Assembly (NCBI RefSeq): GCF_016925675.1
Contig: NZ_CP070507.1
Location: 124,001 to 188,000, forward strand
DNA: 64,000 bases
Direction: 5' to 3'
Origin: Pseudomonas hygromyciniae
GTDB taxonomy: Bacteria > Pseudomonadota > Gammaproteobacteria > Pseudomonadales > Pseudomonadaceae
A program made the position numbers and the translations under genes. The notes below the pieces were generated by a model. That model was not told the origin of the DNA and made no database searches. It was given only the letters and a program-made list of their open reading frames with translations. Position 1 is the stretch's first letter, and every line of letters begins with the position of its first letter. Shown here piece after piece: positions 28,001 to 34,589 of this stretch.

Positions 28001-28686
28001 GGCTTGAAGGTGAGAGTCGTTCCGCTGAGCGTTGCCTGACCATTACTTGGCGCAGAAAGCAGTTCGAAGGTGTTTGGCTGTGGCGAATCAATATCCGTTG
28101 CGGAGAGAGAAACACTCCCAATGGTGTCCTCTGCAATGGTTAAAGGAACGTCATGAGCTATGGGCGCAAGGTTGGTGGCACCGACAGCGACAGTTAAAAT
28201 ATTTGAATAATCTCTATAGATCGGGCCGTTGTATCTCAATTGCCATTCAAGTTGCACAGCAAGTTCGTATAGCCCTGACTTAGGTCTTTCATTACCCGCC
28301 ATTGCAAAGTTGCTATCTACGGAGATTGAGCGAGTAGCTCCACCACATGACGTGAACTGCCAAGCTTGCGATCCGTTGACCATGGCCCACGACTCATTCC
28401 AAAGATCACTACTCCCCTTCTCTCGAAACATAACCTTAGCAGCGACAGTGGGTGTCACCCCCCATCCAATCACGCTACAACCAGAAATTCTACTCGGATA
28501 GGTTACGTTAGCGGTGAAGTCATCACCGTCAGTAACCTTGGTTGGCGCAGTAATTGTTAAACCCGGAGTTTGCGGACCTACCGTACCTTGACCCCAAATA
28601 CCGAAAGCATGAGAGCTTAAAAGTGAAAAAAAAGTAATGGCAACAACTTTATTGGCACTAAAGAGCGATCTGAATAGTTTGATCAT
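22021..28686 (-). CDS. Giant cadherin/Ig-like surface protein in the tra operon
   Basis: 2221 residues from ATG 28686 (signal peptide MIKLFRSLFSANKVVAITFF onward). After about 170 residues come eight 92-residue Big/cadherin-like repeats (AEDTIGTV, SATDIDS, LTYRARDADGAWS, VTPVNDAPVA), then a degenerate repeat and a long region with further Ig-like segments. No sortase, autotransporter or membrane anchor is evident at the C-terminus. Located between traV and traA with an attenuator-like hairpin at its front, it is probably exported and aids cell contact, as proposed for large Ig-like proteins of IncHI plasmids. Function here is inferred. Confidence 0.75.
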   Translation of the reverse strand: MIKLFRSLFSANKVVAITFFSLLSSHAFGIWGQGTVGPQTPGLTITAPTKVTDGDDFTANVTYPSRISGCSVIGWGVTPTVAAKVMFREKGSSDLWNESWAMVNGSQAWQFTSCGGATRSISVDSNFAMAGNERPKSGLYELAVQLEWQLRYNGPIYRDYSNILTVAVGATNLAPIAHDVPLTIAEDTIGSVSLSATDIDSPQPNTFELLSAPSNGQATLSGTTLTFKPDPDWSGVTSLTYRAQDTDGAWSPPATVFITVTPVNDAPIAQNKELILAEDTIGTVVLSATDIDSPPPSIFEIVSAPNKGKASLNGSTLTFTPDPDWNGATSLTYRARDADGAWSAPATVAITVTPVNDAPVALAKSLVIAEDTIGTVTLSATDIDSPPPSIFEIVSAPNKGKASLIGSTLTFTPDPDWNGATNLTYRARDADGAWSAPATVAITVTPVNDAPVALAKSLVIAEDTIGTVTLSATDIDSPPPSTFEIVSATSKGKASISGSTLTFTPDLDWNGATSLTYRARDADGAWSAPATVAITVTPVNDAPVALAKSLVIAEDTIGTVTLSATDIDSPPPSTFEIVSAPSKGKASISGSTLTFTPDLDWNGTTSLTYRARDADGAWSAPANVAITVTAVNDPPVAQAKSLVLSEDTIGTITLSATDIDSPPPSIFEIVSAPNKGKASLNGSTLTFTPDPDWNGATSLTYRARDADGAWSHPATVVITVTPVNDAPVAQDKQMILAEDTEGAVLLSATDIDSPPPTNFSVVSPPGNGKASLSGSTLTFTPNPDWNGSTSLTYRAQDADGAWSAPATVFITVTPVNDAPIAQNKALILAEDTTGTVVLSATDIDSPPPSIFAIDSAPIQGTASVSGTILTYTPPKDWNGSTELSYRAQDTNGAWSEPAIVVISVTWVNDAPASTGALIKASEGMISDHVAPWVIDVDTIYGDIHTFTIEQQPSNGSAKLVSGLLEYTPNPAFYGSDTFIIKATDSEGLSVEGPVTVEVTKFNYKPTAITPTEVEMYSGIGGTAELKVLDPNKWGANTLEIARQPAHGNVTISGMSIIYKTDGDADTSVLVRATDQDGLYIEQEVALNFLPAWDMFKDRTVQPSAVRPKVPAVKAQMTNRSGLYALQILDHKIIEALGSEIIAITTPDSEVGVTLQHRELAQGIGMRLVPHKLTADLLEARLGGLKIGIDGMASVYLSRADMTGPVYSIPVHVWAPQGSLTADSWDILQAAGRTRISFTPTNNACLVMTNETVVKPKNVLQDPACFITWTKTPDEWRSAGTLDNLMMDAGGAAVGSQTVEATAYVFDSSGLKHKVVSFSHQLNILPVADQVSFSLKPAPNEAYQKVQQLSLLLRHMEGPVCDPTASESFAKKTAQQWSSRSSCLIRWMQLPEGMAQERNSVTPLVEGAMNLPGANNISWKASIFTPSGQEIDIGYGEHTVMVTEPPAIEVEMPSSNLVKEGLYSVSQLGGYVGSASVASIAASLDVVISRAESVIERSTIPSYGRSQRFTRYIEGVEAPLWSVTPYTVDIGYTALPETRSIKKAALLAVPHDKILPVILNDERTVLDTVSLPIRVGIKDTRFMEDAYRLSSMGDWEIRLLSTTAGLNYEPMTNWEPIDDNGQVEFEVALQSLTNKAVRIIAEARVRSPVPEFELIRVSAAPMVLSVLNGESLDGSIRALRVIGPAPLRSTFYAVTTDRYQSGDLGEVRWEMSKDGGVTWENIEGNAKLPQRLSMVFQRGTYLLRAELTNRHSGSKSMTPTIEVVAYVVPVARLKGPANVFIGDSGTFTLTDLKGNTLDTTGMIVEWSEDRGKTWAPGQGSYRLGRDVADRVYLTARVKYSDSPEDKRVYKTLRAGVAFRPVMPPRVQIIGPRRPEVGKEATWIANLMMPYPKMDVKMDGEFILPDGTVIRSTEVKYTPTPEDKENEENYIGVRSWINGYEDRGGLGLTRHRLIFWSYDWPEWKINSKSTAQYVPADLTMTARALGLFREFEGLTIEWDIPPYAGLEMIKESNQTNRIVRVKEPGVYTFGAHITDSRGNYSYSETKLEFFEPTPWDVKLSWFGDNDANRAPLGVLIRPSITGGHPKDKILQKTFSLDGNPLPSSGEYGRATLKEDGVYSVKLDVATAMGQTATGEAKISVARNKPPVCKLEVVVGRTSWLAKANCTDEDGRMAKNLWFINGEQQALTSSNISVSMWRYPKGEPVITLVGIDNSGAESPPVSNK
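25955..28155 (-). repeat. 276-bp tandem repeats in the adhesin gene
   Basis: Eight units of about 276 bp (92 codons) are arranged head to tail. Central units (about 26.7-27.8 kb) are nearly identical at DNA level, so unit number may vary by recombination and short-read assemblies may collapse them. Confidence 0.85.
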
Positions 28687-28716
28687 GAGTCGATCCACTT
28701 CCATATTTGTGAGAGC

Positions 28717-28747
28717 AAAAAAACCTGCTCAAGGCAGGCTTTTTTTT
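28717..28747 (-). terminator. Attenuator-like hairpin between traV and the adhesin gene
   Basis: Stem CCTGC / GCAGG (with flanking G-C and A-T pairs) followed in the direction of transcription by a seven-T run, between the traV stop and the adhesin start. It would terminate part of the transcripts before the adhesin and traA. Confidence 0.6.
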
Positions 28748-29225
28748 ATTTATTATTTACATTCAGTGGTCTTAGTGTGACTGCTGCGGCGGGTTGCCTA
28801 GCTCCGATCTCCCAGCGCCGCGATTCAATTTCTGTGTATACAAAACCCGGAACATACAGATCGCCTTTATCGTCCTCCCATGGATCGACTGCGATGCGCA
28901 TGACTACGGCTTGCGAGCGAATCGGCAGAGGATTTCTCGCTCTCATCGGCATCGGGGCGTTGTCCGATCCTTCTGCGATAAGCACACGCGTTGCAACGGT
29001 GCCTGTAGATTTTTCCCTACTAGCGTCGACGCCTTCTTGTTCTTGTTTCAATTGGGTTTTGTAGTCATCACCCTCAGTTGCCGAGTAAACTTCTTTTGCG
29101 GACATGCAGGTAACGCCATTCGGCATCCCCTTACATGCATATTCGTCGGAGCCTAAGCCCATGATGCTGGTACAGCCCGAAGTCAATGCAGCTACAGCAA
29201 CCGCCAGGATAATTTTTTTAATCAT
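28746..29225 (-). CDS. traV: TraV outer-membrane lipoprotein
   Basis: 159 residues with a lipoprotein signal (lipobox LTSGC, Cys18). It then shows DEYACKGMPNGVTCMSAKEVY, a typical TraV Cys pair, and a C-terminal segment RSQAVVMRIAVDPWEDDKGDLYVPGFVYTEI. TraV forms the outer-membrane core complex with TraK and TraB. It lies 10 nt after traB in the usual K-B-V order. Confidence 0.88.
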   Translation of the reverse strand: MIKKIILAVAVAALTSGCTSIMGLGSDEYACKGMPNGVTCMSAKEVYSATEGDDYKTQLKQEQEGVDASREKSTGTVATRVLIAEGSDNAPMPMRARNPLPIRSQAVVMRIAVDPWEDDKGDLYVPGFVYTEIESRRWEIGARQPAAAVTLRPLNVNNK

Positions 29226-29235
29226 TACGATGTCC

Positions 29236-30552
29236 TTACTGATTTACGTCAGTGACTTTGAGGGTGGTTGCATTGAACTTCACAGTCATGCCTTTGTTGA
29301 CGATGAAATTAACTTCGCGCATAGCGTCGATTTCAATTACGGGGAAGATGCTTTCGGCCATCTCCAGATAGAAGTCAGCAATTCGCTCCAGGGCTGAACC
29401 CGCGCCGCTGAAACCGGCAGACTGAAGCGCGTTGCTATCGAATGCCTGCTCGTAAACTGGTGTTACGGTCTTCCCGTTATCTCCAGCTCGGGTGACATTG
29501 ATGGTTGGTACCTTCTGGACGTTGAATGCTCCAGCTATACCTTGAAGAAAGCCCGCCCCCAGGCTTCTCGCGATGATCTGGCCTTGTTTGCTCACCAGCC
29601 GGCCGCGCAGGCCGGCTTTCCCATCTTCACCTGTTGCGTAGGCTTCGAGACTGGCTTCCAACACCGAACCGTCATTGCGGACGCACGATAAGCGTTCGGC
29701 GCGCATATATGCCCGCTCCGAGCTCAGGTCGCCCCAGCCGCCGGCGATCATGAAACATTCGCGGAAATCGGCTCTAAATCGGTTGGGAAGGATTGCTTCA
29801 TTTTTTATGCGGACCAGGCTCGGAAAAGGGTCACGCTGGGCCTGCTTTCCTGTTGGCGCATCCATGCCTGTTACAAGAACGCCAGACAGGATTGAACCCG
29901 CTGGGAGCGTCACAGAAAGCTCCTGGGGCTTATCCTTTTTACCTTCGTCTTCCTTAGCCTTTATGACCCGGATTTTTGGTGCCTCTTTTTTCTCGCTACT
30001 ACGCGACTTCGGATCTATAGGCGCCTCTGGAGGCAGGTTCGAATAAACGTCCGTCAGTTCAGCCGGTGAGCTAGTCGCTTTGTTTACGAACGCCAGTTCA
30101 CGAGGAGGGATGGGTGATCGTCCTTGCTTGGACGCGGAGTTGTCGGAGGCTTGATCCTCCTTCTCAGTAGTACCTTTGTTCCCTCGACCGAGCTTTGCCA
30201 TTTCTTGCTGCATTTGCTGAAGCTCATGCTCCAGCCCGCTCACTTTGTCTTGTGTATTTTTGAGCTGATGGTCCTTCTCCTTCTGACCGTTAATTCGCTC
30301 AAGACGGTTTAGTGCAGTTTGAACTTGGCGCAGCTGACTTGAGATAGAGTCCATACCCAGCCCACGCGGATCTTCGTCTGTAAGTACAGCCTGGACCTGA
30401 GGTTTTGCGGCTGCTCGAGATACTCGCTCAGGAGTTGCCGCGTTCATGGCCACGCCAACGACAGTACCGACGACGAGAACAGTTCCGCCGATCGCGAGAA
30501 AGAGCTTGCCCCGCGGCGTAAGTTTTTCGAAAAGTTGCTGAATCACTTTCAC
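29236..30552 (-). CDS. traB: TraB/VirB10-like core complex protein
   Basis: 438 residues with an N-terminal membrane span (GKLFLAIGGTVLVVGTVVGVA), a coiled-coil region (about residues 70-120), a polar linker, and the TrbI/VirB10 fold (TLPAGSILSGVLVTGMDAPTG, AERLSCVRNDGSVLEASLEAYATGEDGKAGLRGRLVSKQG). TraB spans inner to outer membrane. It lies 11 nt after traK. Confidence 0.9.
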   Translation of the reverse strand: MKVIQQLFEKLTPRGKLFLAIGGTVLVVGTVVGVAMNAATPERVSRAAAKPQVQAVLTDEDPRGLGMDSISSQLRQVQTALNRLERINGQKEKDHQLKNTQDKVSGLEHELQQMQQEMAKLGRGNKGTTEKEDQASDNSASKQGRSPIPPRELAFVNKATSSPAELTDVYSNLPPEAPIDPKSRSSEKKEAPKIRVIKAKEDEGKKDKPQELSVTLPAGSILSGVLVTGMDAPTGKQAQRDPFPSLVRIKNEAILPNRFRADFRECFMIAGGWGDLSSERAYMRAERLSCVRNDGSVLEASLEAYATGEDGKAGLRGRLVSKQGQIIARSLGAGFLQGIAGAFNVQKVPTINVTRAGDNGKTVTPVYEQAFDSNALQSAGFSGAGSALERIADFYLEMAESIFPVIEIDAMREVNFIVNKGMTVKFNATTLKVTDVNQ

Positions 30553-30563
30553 TGACAGTCCCC

Positions 30564-31604
30564 TTACTGCAACAGGCTTGGGCGGGTTGAGCTTTGTGGA
30601 ACTTCGGTTGGAACACGAGTGACTACAAACACTTCAGTTTTCTGGCCGGGCTCGAGTACTTCATCTGGCCATGCACTCACAGCGGCTCTATGAGGGTGCG
30701 TGCAGGACCCGTGATCGAACTCGACAGTCTTGGCGGAGACGTTCTCTGCAGTGGCCACAAAGACTTTGAAGTCGTGACCCTCGATCACCTGAGACTTGCT
30801 GAAATCGAAACTAAGACTTGGCTGCGCACAAGCAGGGATTTTGTTACCGCTGGCGAGCACACCGAAGCTGTAGCCACGTGGCAGCTTGCCTAGCGCCATC
30901 TCACGCATCAGGGAACGAAGAGTGTCCATGTAAGGTTGAGACCGTTCCCACTTGCGCGCCTGGCCGCTGTAGTTAAGCGACGAGGGTACTGGCATGCCGC
31001 TCGCCAACCCCTGCACGTTTTTTGCCAATATCAGGTTCGCCTGAATGGGCGGGACACTCTGTGGTAGCAAGGTCAGGGAAATTGCTACTGACTGATCTTC
31101 ATCAGGCGTGACGTACATGGTTACGGGGTTATCTGCACCGGTGGTGACGTAGATGACGTTCTCTTTAATCGTGATCTCAGCCTCACTTACGGTCTGCACG
31201 TTAGGCTTCTCGAAAGGCGTGACCAGTCGGTTCATTTGTCCGCGGCTAATTGGGATAAGGGTATTTGTGCCACTCGAAACAACCACATCCTGACGAGACT
31301 CTATCGGCTGCGAAGGGATAGGCTTTTTAACGACACTTGCCGGAACGCTAGGGTTTTCAATAGAGCCCGGAGTAACCGCAACCAGGCGCGGGCGTTTTTC
31401 CTCCGACGCATCTTGCTGTGGTTCCGGAACGGTCTCTTGGGAGGGGGTTGGCTTAACCGTCACCTCGGGCTGTGTGCTAGCCGCTACGGGCATACTCATG
31501 CCCGGTATTTGAATCTGTTCCTGGGCGATAGCTGGCATCACGGCCGCCATAGCCACTAACAGCGCTGCTGGCTTGAAAAAATTGAGGGAAACTGGAAGGG
31601 ACAT
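30564..31604 (-). CDS. traK: TraK outer-membrane secretin-like protein
   Basis: 346 residues with a signal peptide (AMAAVMPAIAQ), a Pro/Glu-rich linker, and a TraK domain (NRLVTPFEKPNVQTVSEAEITIKENVIYVTT). It heads the traK-traB-traV-adhesin-traA transcript. Transfer-regulon box D is centred 76 nt upstream of the ATG. TraK, TraB and TraV together form the envelope-spanning channel. Confidence 0.87.
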   Translation of the reverse strand: MSLPVSLNFFKPAALLVAMAAVMPAIAQEQIQIPGMSMPVAASTQPEVTVKPTPSQETVPEPQQDASEEKRPRLVAVTPGSIENPSVPASVVKKPIPSQPIESRQDVVVSSGTNTLIPISRGQMNRLVTPFEKPNVQTVSEAEITIKENVIYVTTGADNPVTMYVTPDEDQSVAISLTLLPQSVPPIQANLILAKNVQGLASGMPVPSSLNYSGQARKWERSQPYMDTLRSLMREMALGKLPRGYSFGVLASGNKIPACAQPSLSFDFSKSQVIEGHDFKVFVATAENVSAKTVEFDHGSCTHPHRAAVSAWPDEVLEPGQKTEVFVVTRVPTEVPQSSTRPSLLQ

Positions 31605-31667
31605 CGAGACGACCTCTGCTCTGAGTTGTCGTCAATTCTGGAGTGCAATCGTTGGCTTGAGTCGCGT

Positions 31668-31692
31668 TTTCAAGCAGTTTTTGCGTCTGAAA
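31668..31692 (-). promoter_or_regulatory. Transfer-regulon box D
   Basis: A 25-bp TTTC-to-GAAA element with left arm TTTCAAGC, core AGTTTTTGC and right arm GTCTGAAA. Its centre lies 76 nt upstream of the traK start. Confidence 0.65.
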
Positions 31693-31735
31693 AAGAAGGG
31701 CATATTTACCCCTTCCTTTACTGACTTACACCGAC

Positions 31736-31769
31736 AAAAAAGCCCATGCCAAAGTGCTTGGCATGGGCT
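31736..31769 (-). terminator. Terminator of the dsbA-traL-traE transcript
   Basis: Perfect 10-bp stem AGCCCATGCC / GGCATGGGCT followed on the minus strand by a TTTTT run, 13 nt after the traE stop. Confidence 0.85.
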
Positions 31770-31781
31770 AGTTGTTGCAAT

Positions 31782-32423
31782 TTAGTGCTCCTGGGCCTTC
31801 CTCTTCTCCCGTTCTGCTTGTTTCGCCGCCTTGCTTGTTTCGCGATCTACAACATCCTGAGTTCGCGCATCACCGGAGTTGGTGCTAAGCCAACTCAGGA
31901 CAGGTTTGTAGTCTTTGATGGCAAGCTCAAACTCATAGGTCCGGTTGGTACGCTTTTTATCTCCCGCCGGGCCTTCACTAACCGAGCGACCTGTAACGTA
32001 AAATTTGTTGAGATTAAGGTTATCGCGGAGGACCTTCATCGGCTCAAAGCTCAGGGTAACGCGGTCCTGGCGGATCTGATGAATTTGAGTATCGAGAACC
32101 TTCATCGTCTCTTGGTAGATGGCTTTATCTAAGATCGGCCCCAGGGCATCTTTTACAACTGAGGCATTCTGTGGAGTGACGTTACCAAGCATCATGGCGA
32201 TATATAGTGCCCATGCGTCAGTATATTCACCCGAACTTTGGGTCTTGCTCACCCAGGCTGTCTCGGTCAGCGTAGGCGGGATTACGGTGACTACTTGCTC
32301 CTTGTTGATGGCCGAGCACGACACAACAAGGTTGCTCAGTAGAAGGCCAGCAAGGGCAATTCGCAAGAATTGATTTTCCCCCCGCATGCCATCAAAAGAA
32401 TTTTTGAGCGACTTCAGAAGCAT
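31782..32423 (-). CDS. traE: TraE pilus assembly protein
   Basis: 213 residues from ATG 32423, whose A is the last base of the traL stop (TGATG), with GGGAG upstream. An N-terminal membrane segment (LRIALAGLLLSNLVVSCSA) is followed by a TraE domain (TVIPPTLTETAWVSKTQSSGEYTDAWALYIAMMLGNVTP). TraE is a VirB5/VirB8-like core component. The C-terminal tail is highly charged. The longer upstream frame overlaps traL and is not used. Confidence 0.87.
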   Translation of the reverse strand: MLLKSLKNSFDGMRGENQFLRIALAGLLLSNLVVSCSAINKEQVVTVIPPTLTETAWVSKTQSSGEYTDAWALYIAMMLGNVTPQNASVVKDALGPILDKAIYQETMKVLDTQIHQIRQDRVTLSFEPMKVLRDNLNLNKFYVTGRSVSEGPAGDKKRTNRTYEFELAIKDYKPVLSWLSTNSGDARTQDVVDRETSKAAKQAEREKRKAQEH

Positions 32424-32710
32424 CAGACGTACTCCCTTTGGTAAGAGTTTGGCATGGTGCGAACACTCTTCCGACCAATCGCTCCCCAGTGCCAGTAAAT
32501 GGCGTGAAGAAGGTATCCGTCTGGGCGGTTGTCGCAGAAACGCCGATAGAAGCGAGCAAGGAGTAGTCCAACCACAGTGCAAAGAATTAACTGCGCCAGA
32601 AGAACACCTGCAACCAAGCCGATACCAATGGGCATCACTTCATCCAAGCGCCAAAACATAACGTGCGGCGGCTGGTCGATGTAGGCTGGAATTTTGATTG
32701 GCTCGCTCAC
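32423..32710 (-). CDS. traL: TraL pilus assembly protein
   Basis: 95 residues. It begins with IPAYIDQPPHVMFWRLDEVMP, the hallmark of TraL, then a membrane span (about residues 28-50) and a RFYRRFCDNRPDGYLLHAIYW segment. It overlaps the dsbA-like gene by 4 nt and traE by 1 nt, so the three are tightly coupled. Confidence 0.92.
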   Translation of the reverse strand: MSEPIKIPAYIDQPPHVMFWRLDEVMPIGIGLVAGVLLAQLILCTVVGLLLARFYRRFCDNRPDGYLLHAIYWHWGAIGRKSVRTMPNSYQREYV

Positions 32711-33492
32711 TTTGCTCCCCCTGCTTTATTGAGGCTGGCAATTGCTTTAAGGATGCCTTCATGACTGGCGTTGGCGCCCTGGAGAACCATCGACATCCCT
32801 GTTTGATTATCCAAAAGCAGTGTCGAAGGCGTTTGTTGGATGCCCAGCTTTATTGCTTCGTCCAGATCTCCAGTGACCCGCTCGATGGCCTGCTTGGAAT
32901 CTGTGCATGCAGCAAAACGCTTCCCATCCAGACCAAGCTCAGTTGCAAGAGAAACGAGGGATTCAGTAACCCCCTTTCCGTTGCCACCCGTTTTATCGAA
33001 AACCGTCTGAGTGTATTTCCAGGCAGCATCAGAGCCACCCTGTTCACCAGCACATTCAATAGCCAAGGCTTGTCTACGAGATGCCTCGCCAAGAGCGGGG
33101 ACATGGAGAATCGCGGCGTTGATTTGCCCTGCAGACGACTCGATAAGAGCTTTGAGCAGGGGGAAATGATCCCGGCAGTACGGGCACTCTGTATCTGTCA
33201 TTTCGACGAGCGTGTATCGAGCAGATGCCGAGCCATATATCCAGTTGTCTGGAGCTGCGGGAATGTCATCTTTTGGAAGTTGCTTGAGATTGGCAACTAT
33301 CTCTTGAATAGAGGCGGGATCGACTGCTTTTGCTGTTGCAAAGGACAGCTCACCCTCAAGGGTACTAACCTGGCCTTTAAGGCTGCTCACGGTAGTAAAA
33401 TGGTAATACGAACCGACTACCAACGCGGTAGCAAGGGCTGTAATAGCGATTGCAGATGGAATCGTTTTCGAGTGAGTCGTTTTCGTTGCCAT
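32707..33492 (-). CDS. DsbA-family thiol-disulfide protein
   Basis: 261 residues with an N-terminal membrane anchor (about residues 12-30), a short coiled coil, then a DsbA/thioredoxin domain with EMTDTECPYCRDHFPLL (CPYC near residue 101) and a cis-Pro region QQTPSTLL. It probably introduces disulfides into envelope transfer proteins. It heads the dsbA-traL-traE unit, with box E centred 75 nt upstream. Confidence 0.82.
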   Translation of the reverse strand: MATKTTHSKTIPSAIAITALATALVVGSYYHFTTVSSLKGQVSTLEGELSFATAKAVDPASIQEIVANLKQLPKDDIPAAPDNWIYGSASARYTLVEMTDTECPYCRDHFPLLKALIESSAGQINAAILHVPALGEASRRQALAIECAGEQGGSDAAWKYTQTVFDKTGGNGKGVTESLVSLATELGLDGKRFAACTDSKQAIERVTGDLDEAIKLGIQQTPSTLLLDNQTGMSMVLQGANASHEGILKAIASLNKAGGAK

Positions 33493-33533
33493 GGATTTCA
33501 GCCTATCGTGTTGATAGGAACATTCTGCGGATA

Positions 33534-33568
33534 AAAACCGCCTGCGAGATTCGTTTTCAGGCGGTTTT
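33534..33568 (-). terminator. Terminator after the DUF4400 gene, overlapping box E
   Basis: Stem AAAACCGCCTG / CAGGCGGTTTT with a 13-nt loop; a T-run follows on the minus strand. One arm overlaps transfer box E, as also seen at box C. Confidence 0.6.
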
Positions 33569-33579
33569 ATGGTCAGAAT
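33555..33579 (-). promoter_or_regulatory. Transfer-regulon box E
   Basis: A 25-bp element with left arm TTTCAGGC, core GGTTTTATGG and a slightly degenerate right arm GTCAGAAT. Its centre lies 75 nt upstream of the dsbA-like start. Confidence 0.6.
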
Positions 33580-34227
33580 TCAAATCCGTTTAGGCAGGTT
33601 GCTGATCAGCACGGATAGGACCACGGGCAGCATTATTACGATGAAGGTTGATATGACGAGCGGCGGTAGCGGCAGAGGCAGCAACACGCTGAGCACAATC
33701 AGCATTCCACCCCAAGATAAGACAATTGCAGCGTTGTTATTCAGGAACGGCGATGAATAGTCGAATCCATGTCGCTTGGCATTCCAACGCATCCAGCCAG
33801 CGTAAATTGCTGGCACAAGAACTGCGATCAGCAATGGCAACCAGTAGATGGTCAAAACTATCCGGTAAACCATCTGATAGATGATTTTCTGGACGGCTTC
33901 ACCTCGCGACTCTAGATAGCGAAACCACCAATCCACATTTCTTTCGAAAGCATCCACGGTGCCACCCCGTGGCATCAGCATGTCGGAGACAATCTTTTTG
34001 GCTCCAGAATCGATTACTAGCGCCGAATAATAGTAATTGGTCTTCTCAAGCACCTTCTCCATGTCGGAATCGCCAAGCAACTCAACGCCCCACTTGCGTT
34101 CTTTAAGCATCACCGTGTCCACAAGCTTATTTGGCGCTACAGTTGCTAGCATCAGGATCAGTAGGAAGAAAAACGCTATAGATGCCATCACGCCCTTTGG
34201 CCATTTCTCCTCAAGCATCTCAGCCAT
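33580..34227 (-). CDS. DUF4400 membrane protein (SXT TraJ-like)
   Basis: About 215 residues from ATG 34227, which has GGGAG upstream and overlaps the preceding stop by 8 nt. Four membrane spans are visible: near residues 14-30, 125-145, 165-185 and 188-208. The middle part (VDAFERNVDWWFRYLESRGEAVQKIIYQMVYRI) fits DUF4400, the family of SXT TraJ encoded after traD in MOBH elements. Longer starts at 34260 or 34290 lack a ribosome binding site. Confidence 0.7.
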   Translation of the reverse strand: MAEMLEEKWPKGVMASIAFFFLLILMLATVAPNKLVDTVMLKERKWGVELLGDSDMEKVLEKTNYYYSALVIDSGAKKIVSDMLMPRGGTVDAFERNVDWWFRYLESRGEAVQKIIYQMVYRIVLTIYWLPLLIAVLVPAIYAGWMRWNAKRHGFDYSSPFLNNNAAIVLSWGGMLIVLSVLLPLPLPPLVISTFIVIMLPVVLSVLISNLPKRI

Positions 34228-34576
34228 TGATGAGGCACTCCCGAATAGGTAGCGGAACATTGGTAGTTTCGCACCACATAACCACATCATCCGGTGCAGG
34301 GCCGTTACCGTTGCTCGTTAGGATCTGGAGTATGTGGCCGAGGACAACCCGGAGCCGCACGAAGTCGCTGATACCCTCGCGACACATCCGCTGGTAAGCC
34401 ACCAGCACATCAATAAGGGCCGGGCCAATGACCTCTGGCTTATGACCCGCCTCAAGCATCTTGAAGATGAATTGCGTTCCACAGCGCCATTCCAGATCGA
34501 AGGTACGCAGTCGAGTGGTTGAGGCCTCGTCCAGGCCAGTCAACCGCTGAATTTCTAGAGGGATAGAGACAGTCAT
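34220..34576 (-). CDS. Conserved small protein between traD and DUF4400 gene
   Basis: 118 residues from ATG 34576, 13 nt after the traD stop; the longer frame runs back into traD. The product is helical and soluble (FDLEWRCGTQFIFKMLEAGHKPEVIGPALIDVLVAYQRM). SXT and IncA/C elements carry a small unnamed gene at this position. It overlaps the next gene by 8 nt. I do not assign a function. Confidence 0.6.
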   Translation of the reverse strand: MTVSIPLEIQRLTGLDEASTTRLRTFDLEWRCGTQFIFKMLEAGHKPEVIGPALIDVLVAYQRMCREGISDFVRLRVVLGHILQILTSNGNGPAPDDVVMWCETTNVPLPIRECLING

Positions 34577-34589
34577 TTGTTTTCCGGAA

